The notes under the pieces: model-generated
What the model was told of the DNA's origin: nothing
The model's database searches: none
What the model saw: the letters and a program-made list of their open reading frames with translations, nothing else
Program-made: the position numbers and the translations under genes
NCBI GenBank assembly: GCA_036924855.1
Contig: JBAGRP010000001.1
Coordinates: forward strand, 7,366,001 to 7,430,000
DNA: 64,000 bases
Direction of reading: 5' to 3'
From: Nitrobacteraceae bacterium AZCC 2146
Lineage (GTDB): Bacteria > Pseudomonadota > Alphaproteobacteria > Rhizobiales > Xanthobacteraceae
Shown here: positions 16,942 through 25,976 of the stretch, in pieces
Layout: each line of letters begins with the position of its first letter
Numbering within the stretch: the stretch's first letter is position 1

Positions 16942-18234
16942 ATGCCGGTGTTGCGATGGCCATCCCTGCGGCAGCCGCTGGATGTGCTGTTTCTGGTGAC
17001 CTGCGTGCTGCTGACCGCCGACGTGCTGGTCCCGGAAATATTCGGCCACGGCAAGACCAAGGATTATTCGCTGTGGTTCTGGGCCGGACAGCAGGTGCTT
17101 CATGGCGGCGACCTCTATCAAAAGGTCACCAACGGCGCGCTGGATTTCATCTATCCGCCGCTGCCCGCAATCCTGCTGGCGATCCCGAGTTTCTTTGGGA
17201 AAATCCCGCTCTATCTCGGCCTTTCGGTCCTGAATTCGGCAGCGTGGGCGATCACCAGCCAGCTCTCCAATGCGATGACCGGCTCGCAGAAAATTCCGGC
17301 GCCGTGGCTGGCAGCACTGCCGGGCTTCGCCACCGTCACCTTCGTGTTCGACATGTACGATCTCGGCCAGCCCAATCTGGTGCTGCTGGCCATGATGCTG
17401 CTCGGCTTCTGGTGGATGCAAAAGGATCGGCCGTGGCTTGGCGGCAGCATGTTCGCGCTGGCCACCGCCATCAAGGTGTTTCCGGTGGCGGTGCTGCCCT
17501 ATCTGTTGTGGCGGCGGCGCTGGGCTGCTTCCGCGAGCATGATCGCGTGCACGGCGCTGCTGCTGGTCGTGTTGCCGGCGCCGATCCGCGGCTATGAGCG
17601 CAACGTCAACGAGCTGAAGACTTGGTTCTCGGCGATGGTCGGCTCCAGTTCGGAAAAGGGTTTTGGCCAGCGCGACGAGCAGAACTGGTCGTGGGTCAAT
17701 CAATCCATCATCGCGGTGACGCACCGGTTGGTGCGGCCGATCAACTATTTCCAGGATGATCCGAAGCGGGCGCCGGCCACCATGAACGTGATCGACGTCG
17801 ACTACAAAACCGCGAACTGGATCGTGCTCGGCGTCTCCGCATTGATCGGGCTTGGATTCATCCTGGTGATTCCCGCGCAATCAAAGATCACGCCACGGTC
17901 GGATGCCGAAGAGCTGGGGATCCTGTTCTGCCTGATGACGGTGGCATCGCCGCTGGCGCGGCAATATTACTTCATGTGGCTGTTCCTGCCGCTCACCGTG
18001 CTGATGCATCGCGCCGCCTTCGATGAACGACCGGCGGTGCGCACGGGCACATGGTGGCTGCTCGGCGTTGTCGGCGTGCTGATGGCGCTGTCGCTGCCGG
18101 TGTTTCCGGCCATGCTGCAGGCGTGGGGCAACAATCTGCTGGCCACCGCGCTGCTCGCCGGCGGCCTGATCTGGCATATGCACCATCCGCCGGCGCTGCT
18201 AGATTCGTCTCAGGTTCCCGAGAGTCTTGCCTAA
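16942..18234 (+). CDS. GT87 (DUF2029) membrane glycosyltransferase
   Basis: 430 residues from the ATG at 16942; the frame is open further upstream but without a good start. Polytopic, with DUF2029 hallmarks: DFIYPPLPAILLAIPSFFG, DLGQPNLVLLAMMLLGFWW and ATAIKVFPVAVLPYLLWRRR. It is similar in plan to the divergent gene at 15388-16638. Probably a polyprenyl-phosphate-sugar-dependent transferase for an envelope polymer or glycolipid. It is followed 13 bp later by an M20 peptidase. Confidence 0.82.
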   Translation: MPVLRWPSLRQPLDVLFLVTCVLLTADVLVPEIFGHGKTKDYSLWFWAGQQVLHGGDLYQKVTNGALDFIYPPLPAILLAIPSFFGKIPLYLGLSVLNSAAWAITSQLSNAMTGSQKIPAPWLAALPGFATVTFVFDMYDLGQPNLVLLAMMLLGFWWMQKDRPWLGGSMFALATAIKVFPVAVLPYLLWRRRWAASASMIACTALLLVVLPAPIRGYERNVNELKTWFSAMVGSSSEKGFGQRDEQNWSWVNQSIIAVTHRLVRPINYFQDDPKRAPATMNVIDVDYKTANWIVLGVSALIGLGFILVIPAQSKITPRSDAEELGILFCLMTVASPLARQYYFMWLFLPLTVLMHRAAFDERPAVRTGTWWLLGVVGVLMALSLPVFPAMLQAWGNNLLATALLAGGLIWHMHHPPALLDSSQVPESLA

Positions 18235-18247
18235 AGGAATATCGCCA

Positions 18248-19654
18248 ATGTCCAGCACCTCGCAGCTTCAGCCGGTTCTCGATCGCATCGATGCCGATTT
18301 CGACAAGAGTCTGGAGCGCCTGTTCGCGCTGCTGCGGATCAAGTCGATCTCCGCCGATCCGGCCTTTGCCGAGGACTGCAAGAAGGCGGCGGCGCATCTT
18401 GCCGGCGAGATCGCTTCGCTGGGGTTCAACACCGAAGTGCGGCCGACCGCCGGGCATCCGGCCATCGTCGCCACCGCCAAGGGCAACACCGGCGCGCGGC
18501 CGCATGTGCTGTTCTACGGCCATTACGATGTACAGCCGGTCGATCCGCTGGAGCTGTGGCATCGGCCGCCGTTCGAGCCTGTGGTCACCGACCATGCCGA
18601 TGGCCGCAAGATCATCGTCGCGCGCGGTGCACAGGACGACAAGGGCCAGCTCTCCACCTTCGTGGAAGCCTGCCGCGCCTGGGTGGCGGTGACAGGCGCG
18701 CTGCCACTCGATCTCACCATCGTCATCGAGGGCGAGGAGGAAGTCGGCTCGAAGAATTTTGTGCCGTTCCTCGAGGCCAACAAGAAAGATCTTGCCGCGG
18801 ATTTCGCCCTGGTCTGCGACACCGGCATGTGGGATTCGAACACGCCGGCGATCACCACCTCGCTGCGCGGCCTCGTCTATGAAGAGGTCAAGATCCATGC
18901 CGCCAACCGCGACCTGCACTCCGGCATCTATGGCGGCGGCGCGCAGAACCCGATCCGGGTGCTGACGCGGATTCTCGGCGGGCTGCATGACGACAACGGC
19001 CGCATCACCATTCCCGGCTTCTATGACGGCGTGAAGGATCTGCCTGACGATATCCTGGCGCAGTGGAAGAAACTCGGCCTCACGGCCGATTCATTCCTGA
19101 AGCCGATCGGGCTATCGATTCCCGCCGGCGAAAAGGATCGCGAACTGATCGAACAGATATCGTCGCGGCCGACCTGCGATATCAACGGCATCGTCGGCGG
19201 CTATACCGGCGAGGGCTCCAAGACCGTGATCGCCGCACATGCCTCGGCGAAGGTTTCGTTCCGAATTGTCGAGGGCCAGGACCCCAGGAAGATCCGCGAT
19301 GCGTTCCGCGCTTATGTCACCGCGCGCCTGCCCGGCGACTGCACGGCGGAGTTTCTCGACCACTCCAACGCGCCGGCGATCGCGCTCGACTGGAACATGA
19401 AACCGCTCGCGGCCGCGCGGATCGCCCTGACCGACGAATGGGGCAAGGAAGCGCTGCTGATCGGCTCGGGCGCCTCGATCCCGATCGTCGCCGACTTCAA
19501 GCGCACGCTGGGCCTCGACACCGTGCTGATCGGCTTCGGGCTGGACGACGACAACATCCATTCGCCGAACGAGAAGTATGATCTCAAGAGCTTCCACAAG
19601 GGGATTCGGTCATGGGCGCGGATTTTGGCCGCGCTGGCCGCCGCGCCGAAGTAG
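18248..19654 (+). CDS. M20 family metallopeptidase (dipeptidase)
   Basis: 468 residues from the ATG at 18248, with AAAGGA seven bases upstream. It is a di-zinc M20/ArgE-DapE-type enzyme: GHYDVQP (first zinc His and Asp), QDDKGQ (bridging Asp), EGEEEVGS (catalytic and ligand Glu) and HSPNEKY near the end (last His). The LHSGIYGGGAQNP segment is typical of the dimerisation domain of carboxypeptidase-like members. It probably hydrolyses dipeptides or acyl-amino acids in the cytoplasm. Confidence 0.92.
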   Translation: MSSTSQLQPVLDRIDADFDKSLERLFALLRIKSISADPAFAEDCKKAAAHLAGEIASLGFNTEVRPTAGHPAIVATAKGNTGARPHVLFYGHYDVQPVDPLELWHRPPFEPVVTDHADGRKIIVARGAQDDKGQLSTFVEACRAWVAVTGALPLDLTIVIEGEEEVGSKNFVPFLEANKKDLAADFALVCDTGMWDSNTPAITTSLRGLVYEEVKIHAANRDLHSGIYGGGAQNPIRVLTRILGGLHDDNGRITIPGFYDGVKDLPDDILAQWKKLGLTADSFLKPIGLSIPAGEKDRELIEQISSRPTCDINGIVGGYTGEGSKTVIAAHASAKVSFRIVEGQDPRKIRDAFRAYVTARLPGDCTAEFLDHSNAPAIALDWNMKPLAAARIALTDEWGKEALLIGSGASIPIVADFKRTLGLDTVLIGFGLDDDNIHSPNEKYDLKSFHKGIRSWARILAALAAAPK

Positions 19655-19665
19655 GCTTGGAGTTT

Positions 19666-19772
19666 GTCATTCCGGGACGCGCTCTTGCGCGGGCCCGGAA
19701 TCCAGAGCTGTTTGAGCATCTCGGGATTCCGGGTTCGCTCGCAGCTGACGCTGCTCGCGCCCCGGAATGACA
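19666..19772. repeat. Intergenic hairpin repeat, copy 2 (inverted relative to copy 1)
   Basis: Read on the minus strand, this element reproduces the order of arms seen at 1338-1464: CATTCCGGGGCG, then GAGCAGCGTCAGCTGCGAGC, then the CCCGGAATCC / GGATTCCGGGCCCGCGC arms, then GCGTCCCGGAATGAC. Only the spacer in the middle differs. It lies between the convergent M20 and aldolase genes. Confidence 0.75.
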
Positions 19773-19780
19773 GCAAAAGA

Positions 19781-19809
19781 AAACGCCGTCCGGAATTGGA
19801 CGGCGTTTT
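19781..19809. terminator. Bidirectional intrinsic terminator
   Basis: An 11-bp stem AAACGCCGTCC / GGACGGCGTTT around GGAATT, flanked by A-rich (AAAAGA) and T-rich (TTTTG) tracts. It is well placed between the convergent M20 peptidase and class II aldolase genes and can serve both strands. Confidence 0.85.
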
Positions 19810-19853
19810 GATTCGGCGTGCAGAGGTCGTGTGACCTCAATGTAGCGCAAAAC

Positions 19854-20633
19854 TCAGGTTTTGTAAGAGGGGTCGAGGCGGTCGAGCTTGCGCAGCAGCG
19901 GCGGCCAGACCAGCCGGGTCGAGCGCAGTTCGGCGCGGTCGGGGTTCGACACCACTTCGGTGTTCTTGTCGATCACGGCCTGCTCGACCGGATAGGCCAC
20001 GGGGCCGAGCATGCGGGTGCGGACCTGCATGGTGCAGGCACGCTCCAGATGGAACATGCGCTCGAAGGCGGAGGCCACCGAGCGGCCCACCGTCAGCGTG
20101 CCGTGGTTGCGCAACAGCATGAAGTTCTTCTCGCCGAGATCCTTCTGCAGGCGCGGGCGCTCGTCGTGGTCCAGCGCGATGCCTTCATAGTCGTGATAAG
20201 CGAGATCGTGGGTGACGAGCTGCGCGGTCTGGTTCAGCGGCTGCAGGCCTTCCAGGCAGGAGGCGACGGCGGTGCCGTCCGGGGTGTGCAGATGCATCAC
20301 GCAGCCGGCGTCCTCGCGGACTTCGTGAATCGCCGAATGGATGGTGAAGCCGGCGGGATTGATGTTGTACGGGCTCTCGCTCAGCATGTTGCCGTCGAGG
20401 TCGATCTTTACCAGGCTGGAGGCGGTGATCTCGTCGAACATCAGGCCATAAGGATTGATCAGGAAGTGATGCTCGGGGCCGGGCACGCGCGCGGAGATAT
20501 GGGTGTCGACCAGGTCGTCCCAGCCGTAATAGGCCACCAGGCGATAGGCGGCGGCGAGGTTGACGCGCTGGGCCCATTCGGCCTCCGACATCTCGGACGA
20601 CACTTCCTTGAGGCGAGCTTCGGCTGGTGACAT
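19854..20633 (-). CDS. Class II aldolase/adducin family protein
   Basis: 259 residues from the ATG at 20633, with GGGAG upstream. It shows the zinc site of class II aldolases: CVMHLHTPDG (two His) and LLRNHGTLTVG (third His), with the TVGRSVASAFERMFHLE helix after it. Members include fuculose-phosphate aldolase and several decarboxylases. The substrate cannot be told from sequence, and no sugar pathway genes flank it. Confidence 0.88.
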   Translation of the reverse strand: MSPAEARLKEVSSEMSEAEWAQRVNLAAAYRLVAYYGWDDLVDTHISARVPGPEHHFLINPYGLMFDEITASSLVKIDLDGNMLSESPYNINPAGFTIHSAIHEVREDAGCVMHLHTPDGTAVASCLEGLQPLNQTAQLVTHDLAYHDYEGIALDHDERPRLQKDLGEKNFMLLRNHGTLTVGRSVASAFERMFHLERACTMQVRTRMLGPVAYPVEQAVIDKNTEVVSNPDRAELRSTRLVWPPLLRKLDRLDPSYKT

Positions 20634-20720
20634 GCGGATCTCCCGTTGCAATGCTTCTGATTGTTGGCGGAGCCTAGTCCCGCCGCCGCCGGGCAGCAAG
20701 CCGGCGGCTTTGCGGGCCAG

Positions 20721-22220
20721 TCATGCTTTCAGGCGGCGCTTCCGGGCACCGTCGGGGCGGCTGGTGGATGCGGCCAGCTCGCGCAGCACCCGGCCGATCA
20801 CGGCGGCGCCAGCGTCGATCTCCTGTTCGTTCCATGCCGCAAAGCCGAGGAACAGGCCCTGACCGGTGATCGCGCCGGTGAAATGGCGCGACAGCGGTCG
20901 CGCCGTCACGCCGGCCTCGGCCAGACGAGCCGAGATGTCGCGATCGTCGTGATGGGGATCGAGATGAGCCAGCAGCTGCATGCCGCCGGCCGGCGGTTCG
21001 ATCCTCAGATGGTCGCCAGCGGCCGCGCCGAGCGCCTGCACCAGCCGGTCGCGCCGGGCGCGATAGATGCGCGTCATCTTGCGGATATGCGCGACGAAGT
21101 GACCGTCGTCGATGAATTCGGCCAGGGCATCCTGCATCGGAGCCGGCACGATCTGGCCGCTGTGGCGTTGCGCGGTTTCGAAGACGTCCACCAGATTGGC
21201 AGGCACGATGGCGTAGCCGCTGCGGATATCCGCGAACGTCGATTTCGAGAAGGTGCCGACATAGAAGACGCGGCCGGTGTCGTCGAGGCCCTGCAAGGCT
21301 GCGACCGGTCGGCCGTCATAATGGAATTCGCTGTCGTAGTCGTCCTCGATGATCGCCGCGCCGACTTCGTTCGCAAAGGTCAGCAGTTCCTGTCGTCGAT
21401 TAGCGGGCATCAACCGACCGGTGGGGTGTTGATGGGAGGGGGTGACGAATATCAGCCGCGGCCGATCGCGCCGGCCCTTGAAGGCGAGGCCGCTGCGATC
21501 CAGCGCCACACCGCGTACGGCAGCGCCGGCGGCCTCCAGCGCGGCGCGCGCTCCGCCATAGCCGGGACTTTCGAGCCAGGCGATATCGCCTGCGTTGAGC
21601 AGAACCCGGGCGATCAGTTCGATCGACGCCTGGGCGGAGGGCATGACGATGATCTGTCGCGCTTCAGCCCTGACGCCGCGATGCTCCACCAGATGCCGGA
21701 GCAGTGCAGCCTGTAACGACGCGCGATTGACGGCCGCGGTACCCGTCAGCGCGTGACGGGCCGCGCGTCGCAGACAGCGCGCCCAGATGTCGTGCGGAAA
21801 CGCGCGCGCGTCGGCATGTGCCGGCGCCAACGGCTTCGGCCGGCCCTCCATCACGAAGGGCCAATCGGCCTTGCGCAGCCGCTCGGCCCAGCGCGATGTG
21901 CGCAAGGCCCTTGGTCCGCCGCGGGAGATTTGTCGGCCGGCCACCAGCCCGGCGTTCGTCGCTGCTGCAACGGTTGGACGTCGGCCCTGGGCCACGTCCA
22001 GATAGCCTTCCATCACCAATTGATCGACGACGAACGAAACGGTGTTGCGCGACACGCCAAGCTGCCGGGCGAGTTCGCGGCTGGACGGCAAACGATGACC
22101 CGGCGGCAGAGAACCCGTCAGGATCGTCGCGCGCAGCCGATCGTAGAGCTGGCGCGTCAGGGTCGCGTTGCCTCCCGATTGCAGCTCGACATCGATCAGT
22201 CCCGCGAGAAGTTCGCCCAT
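20721..22220 (-). CDS. MocR/PdxR-family transcriptional regulator
   Basis: 499 residues from the ATG at 22220. The N-terminal GntR winged helix (LPPGHRLPSSRELARQLGVS, followed by RNTV) is joined to a fold-type I aminotransferase domain. The PLP lysine is K326 in GTFSKSTF, and IIEDDYDSEFHYDGRP is present. MocR proteins bind PLP with an amine or amino acid and usually control a divergent gene. Here a divergent EamA exporter starts about 70 bp away, with an inverted repeat between them. Confidence 0.93.
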   Translation of the reverse strand: MGELLAGLIDVELQSGGNATLTRQLYDRLRATILTGSLPPGHRLPSSRELARQLGVSRNTVSFVVDQLVMEGYLDVAQGRRPTVAAATNAGLVAGRQISRGGPRALRTSRWAERLRKADWPFVMEGRPKPLAPAHADARAFPHDIWARCLRRAARHALTGTAAVNRASLQAALLRHLVEHRGVRAEARQIIVMPSAQASIELIARVLLNAGDIAWLESPGYGGARAALEAAGAAVRGVALDRSGLAFKGRRDRPRLIFVTPSHQHPTGRLMPANRRQELLTFANEVGAAIIEDDYDSEFHYDGRPVAALQGLDDTGRVFYVGTFSKSTFADIRSGYAIVPANLVDVFETAQRHSGQIVPAPMQDALAEFIDDGHFVAHIRKMTRIYRARRDRLVQALGAAAGDHLRIEPPAGGMQLLAHLDPHHDDRDISARLAEAGVTARPLSRHFTGAITGQGLFLGFAAWNEQEIDAGAAVIGRVLRELAASTSRPDGARKRRLKA

Positions 22221-22255
22221 CAAACTGGCTCTGTCATATTTAACAAAATGGATCT

Positions 22256-22273
22256 TTTACTGAGGCCAGTAAA
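22256..22273. promoter_or_regulatory. Candidate MocR operator (inverted repeat)
   Basis: TTTACTG AGGC CAGTAAA is a perfect 7-bp inverted repeat with a 4-bp spacer. It is in the 69-bp gap between the MocR gene (minus) and the EamA gene (plus). Position and symmetry fit a regulator binding site. Function is inferred. Confidence 0.55.
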
Positions 22274-22289
22274 CCCTAGGGTCGATCGC

Positions 22290-23279
22290 ATGTCGAGTGC
22301 TGCGATGGCACCGGGATTTGCGATGGCGGAGCCAATGACCGAACACATTCTATCTCGCCGCACATCGCTGTTGTTGTTTGCCGTCGTGGTCGTGATGTGG
22401 GGCTTGAACTGGGTGGTGACGAAAACGCTTGTGCAAAGCGTGTCTCCGCTATGGGCCACGGCGATCCGCTCCGCGATTGCCACCGTCACTTTGCTTGCCG
22501 TCCTGCTCGCGCGCCGGCAATTCATCGTGCCGCGCCGCGGCGACGTTCCGGTCGTCCTCACCATCGCGATCCTGCACATGGGGGCGTTTTCGGCGCTTGT
22601 CGGCTTTGGACTGCAGTTCGTCGCGGTCGGCCGCTCAATCGTGCTGGGCTACACCACGCCGCTGTGGGTCGCTCCCGCGGCATGGCTGTTGCTGCGCGAG
22701 CCGATGACGCGACCCCGGCTGGCGGGAATTGCATTGGGCCTGGCCGGGCTCGCGATCATGTTCAACCCGCTGGCCTTCAACTGGACCGACAGCAATGCGT
22801 TGATCGGCAACGGCCTGCTGCTGCTGGCGGCGCTGTGCTGGGCCGCCAATATCGTGTACGTCCGCGGCCACGCTTGGATATCGACGCCGTTTCAACTCGT
22901 GTTCTGGCAGGCGCTGCTGGCGACCGGCATCCTGTCGACGCTCGCTCTGGCGATCGATGGCGTGCCGCATGTCGTCTGGACGTCGACGCTTGCCAGCGCA
23001 TTCCTCTATGCCGGCATCGGCGGGACGGCGCTTGCCCATTGGGCGATGGTGACGATCAACCGCAGCCTGCCGGCCGTTGTGACGTCACTCGGCCTGCTGG
23101 CAACGCCGGTGGTTGGCGTCGCCGCGTCGGCGATCTTTCTTGGCGAGTCGATCAGCCCCTCTCTGATACTTGCCATGGCGATGATCCTGGGCGGCATCGC
23201 CATCGGGACTATTCCGCACCGGAAAAGCGACGCCACGTCACGCTCCACGCAACCGATTCCCGGCGCCGTTCGGATGTGA
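22290..23279 (+). CDS. EamA-family (DMT) exporter
   Basis: About 329 residues from the ATG at 22290; in-frame ATGs at 22305, 22323 and 22335 are also possible starts. Ten hydrophobic segments form two EamA repeats: MWGLNWVVTKTLVQSVSP opens the first, and the second ends FLGESISPSLILAMAMILGG. Such proteins export amino acids or other small metabolites. The neighbouring PLP-dependent MocR regulator suggests an amino acid, amine or vitamin B6-related substrate. The C-terminal tail is short and polar. Confidence 0.88.
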   Translation: MSSAAMAPGFAMAEPMTEHILSRRTSLLLFAVVVVMWGLNWVVTKTLVQSVSPLWATAIRSAIATVTLLAVLLARRQFIVPRRGDVPVVLTIAILHMGAFSALVGFGLQFVAVGRSIVLGYTTPLWVAPAAWLLLREPMTRPRLAGIALGLAGLAIMFNPLAFNWTDSNALIGNGLLLLAALCWAANIVYVRGHAWISTPFQLVFWQALLATGILSTLALAIDGVPHVVWTSTLASAFLYAGIGGTALAHWAMVTINRSLPAVVTSLGLLATPVVGVAASAIFLGESISPSLILAMAMILGGIAIGTIPHRKSDATSRSTQPIPGAVRM

Positions 23280-23339
23280 TCACCACCAAGCTGGCCTCAG
23301 CGCGGGTCGCGCGGCGCCTGCTGGATGGAGATACTCGAC

Positions 23340-24203
23340 CTACGCCGGATCGAGCAGTCCGAACGTCGCCACCAGCGCCAGCGCGCCGGCACCGAGCGCC
23401 AGTTCCGTGAAGGTGCTGTTGCGAAGCCAACGTGTCATGCGGCGCGGGACAAGGACATAGCGGTTGATCAGCGCGAGGCCGGTCATGGCGATGACGAGGA
23501 CGATTTTGGTGGCGAGCAGGAACTGATAGGTCGAGGTGAAATCGGTCGGCCAGCGCTGCAATGTCAGGATGGTGTTGAGGACGCCGGTGGCGATCACCAG
23601 CGCGACGGCCAGATGTCCCGCGGAAGAGAAACGCTGCAGCGCGGAGCGTGCGTCGGCGCCGAGCAGGGGATCGTGCAGCCGCGCCAGACAGGCGGGCAGC
23701 ATCACGAGGGCGCCGAGCCAGGCGCCGCCGGACAGCAGGTGCACGCTATCATTGAGCATGTGAAGCACGCCGCGCAGGCCCTGGTCCATGCGGGCGTGGC
23801 CGGTGAGTGCCAAGCCGGCAAGCAGCAGTGCGGATACGGCCAGCCGCATCAGGCCGGCGGAGCGCCACAGCAGGATTGCGAGCAACAGCAGCGACAGCGC
23901 CAGCCGAACCAGCCAGGCCTTGCCGATTCCGGTATCGAACAGCAGTGCGGACAGCGTGTCGCCATCAACAGCCGATCGCCAGCTCTCGCCGCTGGTGGCG
24001 GCTTCGAGCGGCAACCATGCCAGCGTCGCGAACACCGCGAGCAGACCTGCCGTCGCGATCAACGCATGCGACGCATTGGCCAGCGACGCACCGAGCCGCT
24101 TCGGCGCGACCCAGGCGATGAAGCCGCTGCTGCCATAGACCGCGATCGCGGCGGCGTCGAAGCACAGTCGGTCCAGGGCAAGCGCGGCTTGCGGCGTGAT
24201 CAA
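23340..24203 (-). CDS. copD: CopD-family copper-resistance membrane protein
   Basis: 287 residues with about eight membrane segments and the CopD domain (HLLSGGAWLGALVMLPACLARL, shortened here to key residues H, S, G and W). It starts at a TTG overlapping the copC stop (TTGA), so it is translationally coupled to copC. CopC/CopD pairs bind periplasmic copper and move it to or across the inner membrane. It is the last gene of the minus-strand copper-type block. Confidence 0.85.
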   Translation of the reverse strand: MITPQAALALDRLCFDAAAIAVYGSSGFIAWVAPKRLGASLANASHALIATAGLLAVFATLAWLPLEAATSGESWRSAVDGDTLSALLFDTGIGKAWLVRLALSLLLLAILLWRSAGLMRLAVSALLLAGLALTGHARMDQGLRGVLHMLNDSVHLLSGGAWLGALVMLPACLARLHDPLLGADARSALQRFSSAGHLAVALVIATGVLNTILTLQRWPTDFTSTYQFLLATKIVLVIAMTGLALINRYVLVPRRMTRWLRNSTFTELALGAGALALVATFGLLDPA

Positions 24204-24565
24204 CGAGCGACCGTGAATTGATAGCTGCCATGGGTGGTGTGGCCGTCATTGGAAAACGCGTGCCAGTCCACGGTGTAAGTGCCGGCGGAGAGCGGGCCGG
24301 GGACGGGGATGCTCATTCTCTTGTCGTCGTTCGGGCCAAGCGACGTCGCCCCGGTCGCAACCTGCTTGCCGTCCGATCCTTTCAGCGTCGCGCCGCTGAG
24401 CTTGAGCTCCAGCCCTTCGCTGAACGACAGCGACAGTGCGGATGGCATCGCGGTGATGGTCGTGCCATCGGCAGGATTCGATGTTTTCAGATGCGCATGG
24501 GCGAAGGCGCTGCCGGCGGACAGTAGGGAGCCCAGCAAGGCAAGCGCGCAGGATGTGGTCTTCAT
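24200..24565 (-). CDS. copC: CopC-type periplasmic copper-binding protein
   Basis: 121 residues: a signal peptide ending in SAFA and a mature start HAHLKTSNPADG, whose N-terminal His is a classic Cu(II) ligand. The C-terminal block DWHAFSNDGHTTHGSYQF carries the remaining Asp/His ligands. The fold is a small beta-barrel. It is directly upstream of, and overlapping, copD. Confidence 0.93.
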   Translation of the reverse strand: MKTTSCALALLGSLLSAGSAFAHAHLKTSNPADGTTITAMPSALSLSFSEGLELKLSGATLKGSDGKQVATGATSLGPNDDKRMSIPVPGPLSAGTYTVDWHAFSNDGHTTHGSYQFTVAR

Positions 24566-24589
24566 GACGATGGCCTCTCGATCGAAGGG

Positions 24590-25366
24590 TCAGATCTCCC
24601 GGGAAATCTGCCGACGCATTTCGTTGGCGATGGGATGCAGGATTTCCGGCGCGGTCGGGCCGACGAGGCTGTAGCCGAGCCCCTTGTCCGCCCACGCGAA
24701 GCCATTGATCGCGCCATGCACATGCGAGGTCATCGGCGCGTTCTGATCGGCCACCATCGGCCGCGTCAGCATCACCAGCCGTCCGCCTCGGTCGTCGTCA
24801 TACATGAACATGGCGGCCGGGCCATGCGCGGTGGTGACGACGCGTCCGCCCATGAAACGATAGCCGGAGGGGGCGAGGTCGGGAACGGCGACCGGATGGC
24901 CGAGACGCTGCGTGGCCCAGCTCACCAGTTCGGCGCGATCGGCTGCACGCAACTCGACCGGGCGAACATGATCGGAGCCATAGAAGGCGTAGTTCTCGGC
25001 GGCTTCCTGGGCAATGGCCGCGAGGCCTTCGAGCGGCGCCTGCGTGAAGCCGCGCAGTGACCAGCCACCGGCGCCGCCAAGGCAGAACAGCACGACGGCG
25101 GCTGCCGCGGCCCACCAAGTAATCTGGCGCGGCCGGCTTCGCCTTGCGATCATGCGGGCGAGATCGAGCTCGGGCGGCAACGGTTCCTCGGCGATCGGCG
25201 CCAGTGCGGTGCGCAGCATGGTGCGCTGCTGCGCGTAGCCGGCGATGCGCGTGGCCACGTCGGGATGCGCCTCGATATAGGCGGAAACCTCGGTCTCGCG
25301 ATCGGGTGGAAGAACGCGGTCGACGAAGCCGTGCAGATCTTCCTCGGTGATCGGGCGGCTGCTCAT
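24590..25366 (-). CDS. Anti-sigma factor (single-pass membrane)
   Basis: 258 residues. The cytoplasmic N-terminus (TEEDLHGFVDRVLPPDRE) resembles the anti-sigma domain of RsiW/ChrR-like factors, without an obvious HxxxCxxC zinc motif. One membrane segment sits at about 84-103 (WWAAAAAVVLFCLGGAGGW), followed by a periplasmic domain. The start is one base after the sigma-factor stop, the normal arrangement for a sigma/anti-sigma pair. The periplasmic part presumably senses the signal. Confidence 0.88.
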   Translation of the reverse strand: MSSRPITEEDLHGFVDRVLPPDRETEVSAYIEAHPDVATRIAGYAQQRTMLRTALAPIAEEPLPPELDLARMIARRSRPRQITWWAAAAAVVLFCLGGAGGWSLRGFTQAPLEGLAAIAQEAAENYAFYGSDHVRPVELRAADRAELVSWATQRLGHPVAVPDLAPSGYRFMGGRVVTTAHGPAAMFMYDDDRGGRLVMLTRPMVADQNAPMTSHVHGAINGFAWADKGLGYSLVGPTAPEILHPIANEMRRQISREI

Positions 25367-25367
25367 T

Positions 25368-25892
25368 TCAATTCACTCTCCGCAAGTGGGGGTGGATGGG
25401 CCCGGCACTGTCATGTCCGTCCATCTCCTTCAGAAGCCGCTCGCGGGCGCGCGACAGCCGCGACATCACGGTGCCCAGGGGGATGTCGAGCACGCCTGCG
25501 GTCTCCGCGTAAGACAATCCCTCGACGGTGGCGAGCAGCAGCACGGTCTTCTGCTCCTCCGGCAAGCGATCCAGCGCCTGCAGCAATTCGCCATAGCGCA
25601 GGCCGTCTTCCTGCGATGGCGCGCGGGCGAAGATATCTTCCTGCGCATCCTCGATCGCGATATGGCGCGGCCGGCTGGCGCTGCGGCGCAGCCGCGTCAT
25701 GGCCAGGTTGTGCAGGATCGTGAAGATCCAAGCGCGAGGATTGACGTCCTTGCGCTGGCTCCAGTTGCCGACGGCGCGTTCCAGGCAATCCTGCACCAGG
25801 TCGTCGGCAGCCGAACGATCGCGCAGCATCGTCCGCGCATAGCGGCGCAAGGCGGGGATCAGCGGTTCGATCAGGCGCAACATGTCATTCAT
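25368..25892 (-). CDS. ECF-type RNA polymerase sigma factor
   Basis: 174 residues from the ATG at 25892. Region 2 (DLVQDCLERAVGNWSQ, then NPRAWIFTILHNLAMTRLRR) and region 4 (LPEEQKTVLLLATVEGLSYA with a helix-turn-helix GTVMSRLSRARERL) are both present and there is no region 3. It is co-transcribed with the anti-sigma factor and probably with copC and copD. It may also direct the upstream DUF305-propeller pair; that is inference from gene order. Confidence 0.93.
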   Translation of the reverse strand: MNDMLRLIEPLIPALRRYARTMLRDRSAADDLVQDCLERAVGNWSQRKDVNPRAWIFTILHNLAMTRLRRSASRPRHIAIEDAQEDIFARAPSQEDGLRYGELLQALDRLPEEQKTVLLLATVEGLSYAETAGVLDIPLGTVMSRLSRARERLLKEMDGHDSAGPIHPHLRRVN

Positions 25893-25930
25893 GATCGCGG
25901 ACCCAAGTAACGCGTCGCTGTGACAGGACA

Positions 25931-25965
25931 GATGCCGCCCCCAAGGCATCGGCGAGGGCGGCATC
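25931..25965. terminator. Strong hairpin between the propeller gene and the sigma factor
   Basis: A perfect 10-bp stem, GATGCCGCCC / GGGCGGCATC, with a 15-nt loop. It sits in the 84-bp gap downstream of the YVTN protein. There is no clear T-run, so it may partly terminate or protect the upstream mRNA rather than fully separate the two halves of the locus. Confidence 0.5.
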
Positions 25966-25976
25966 CATGTAGACGA

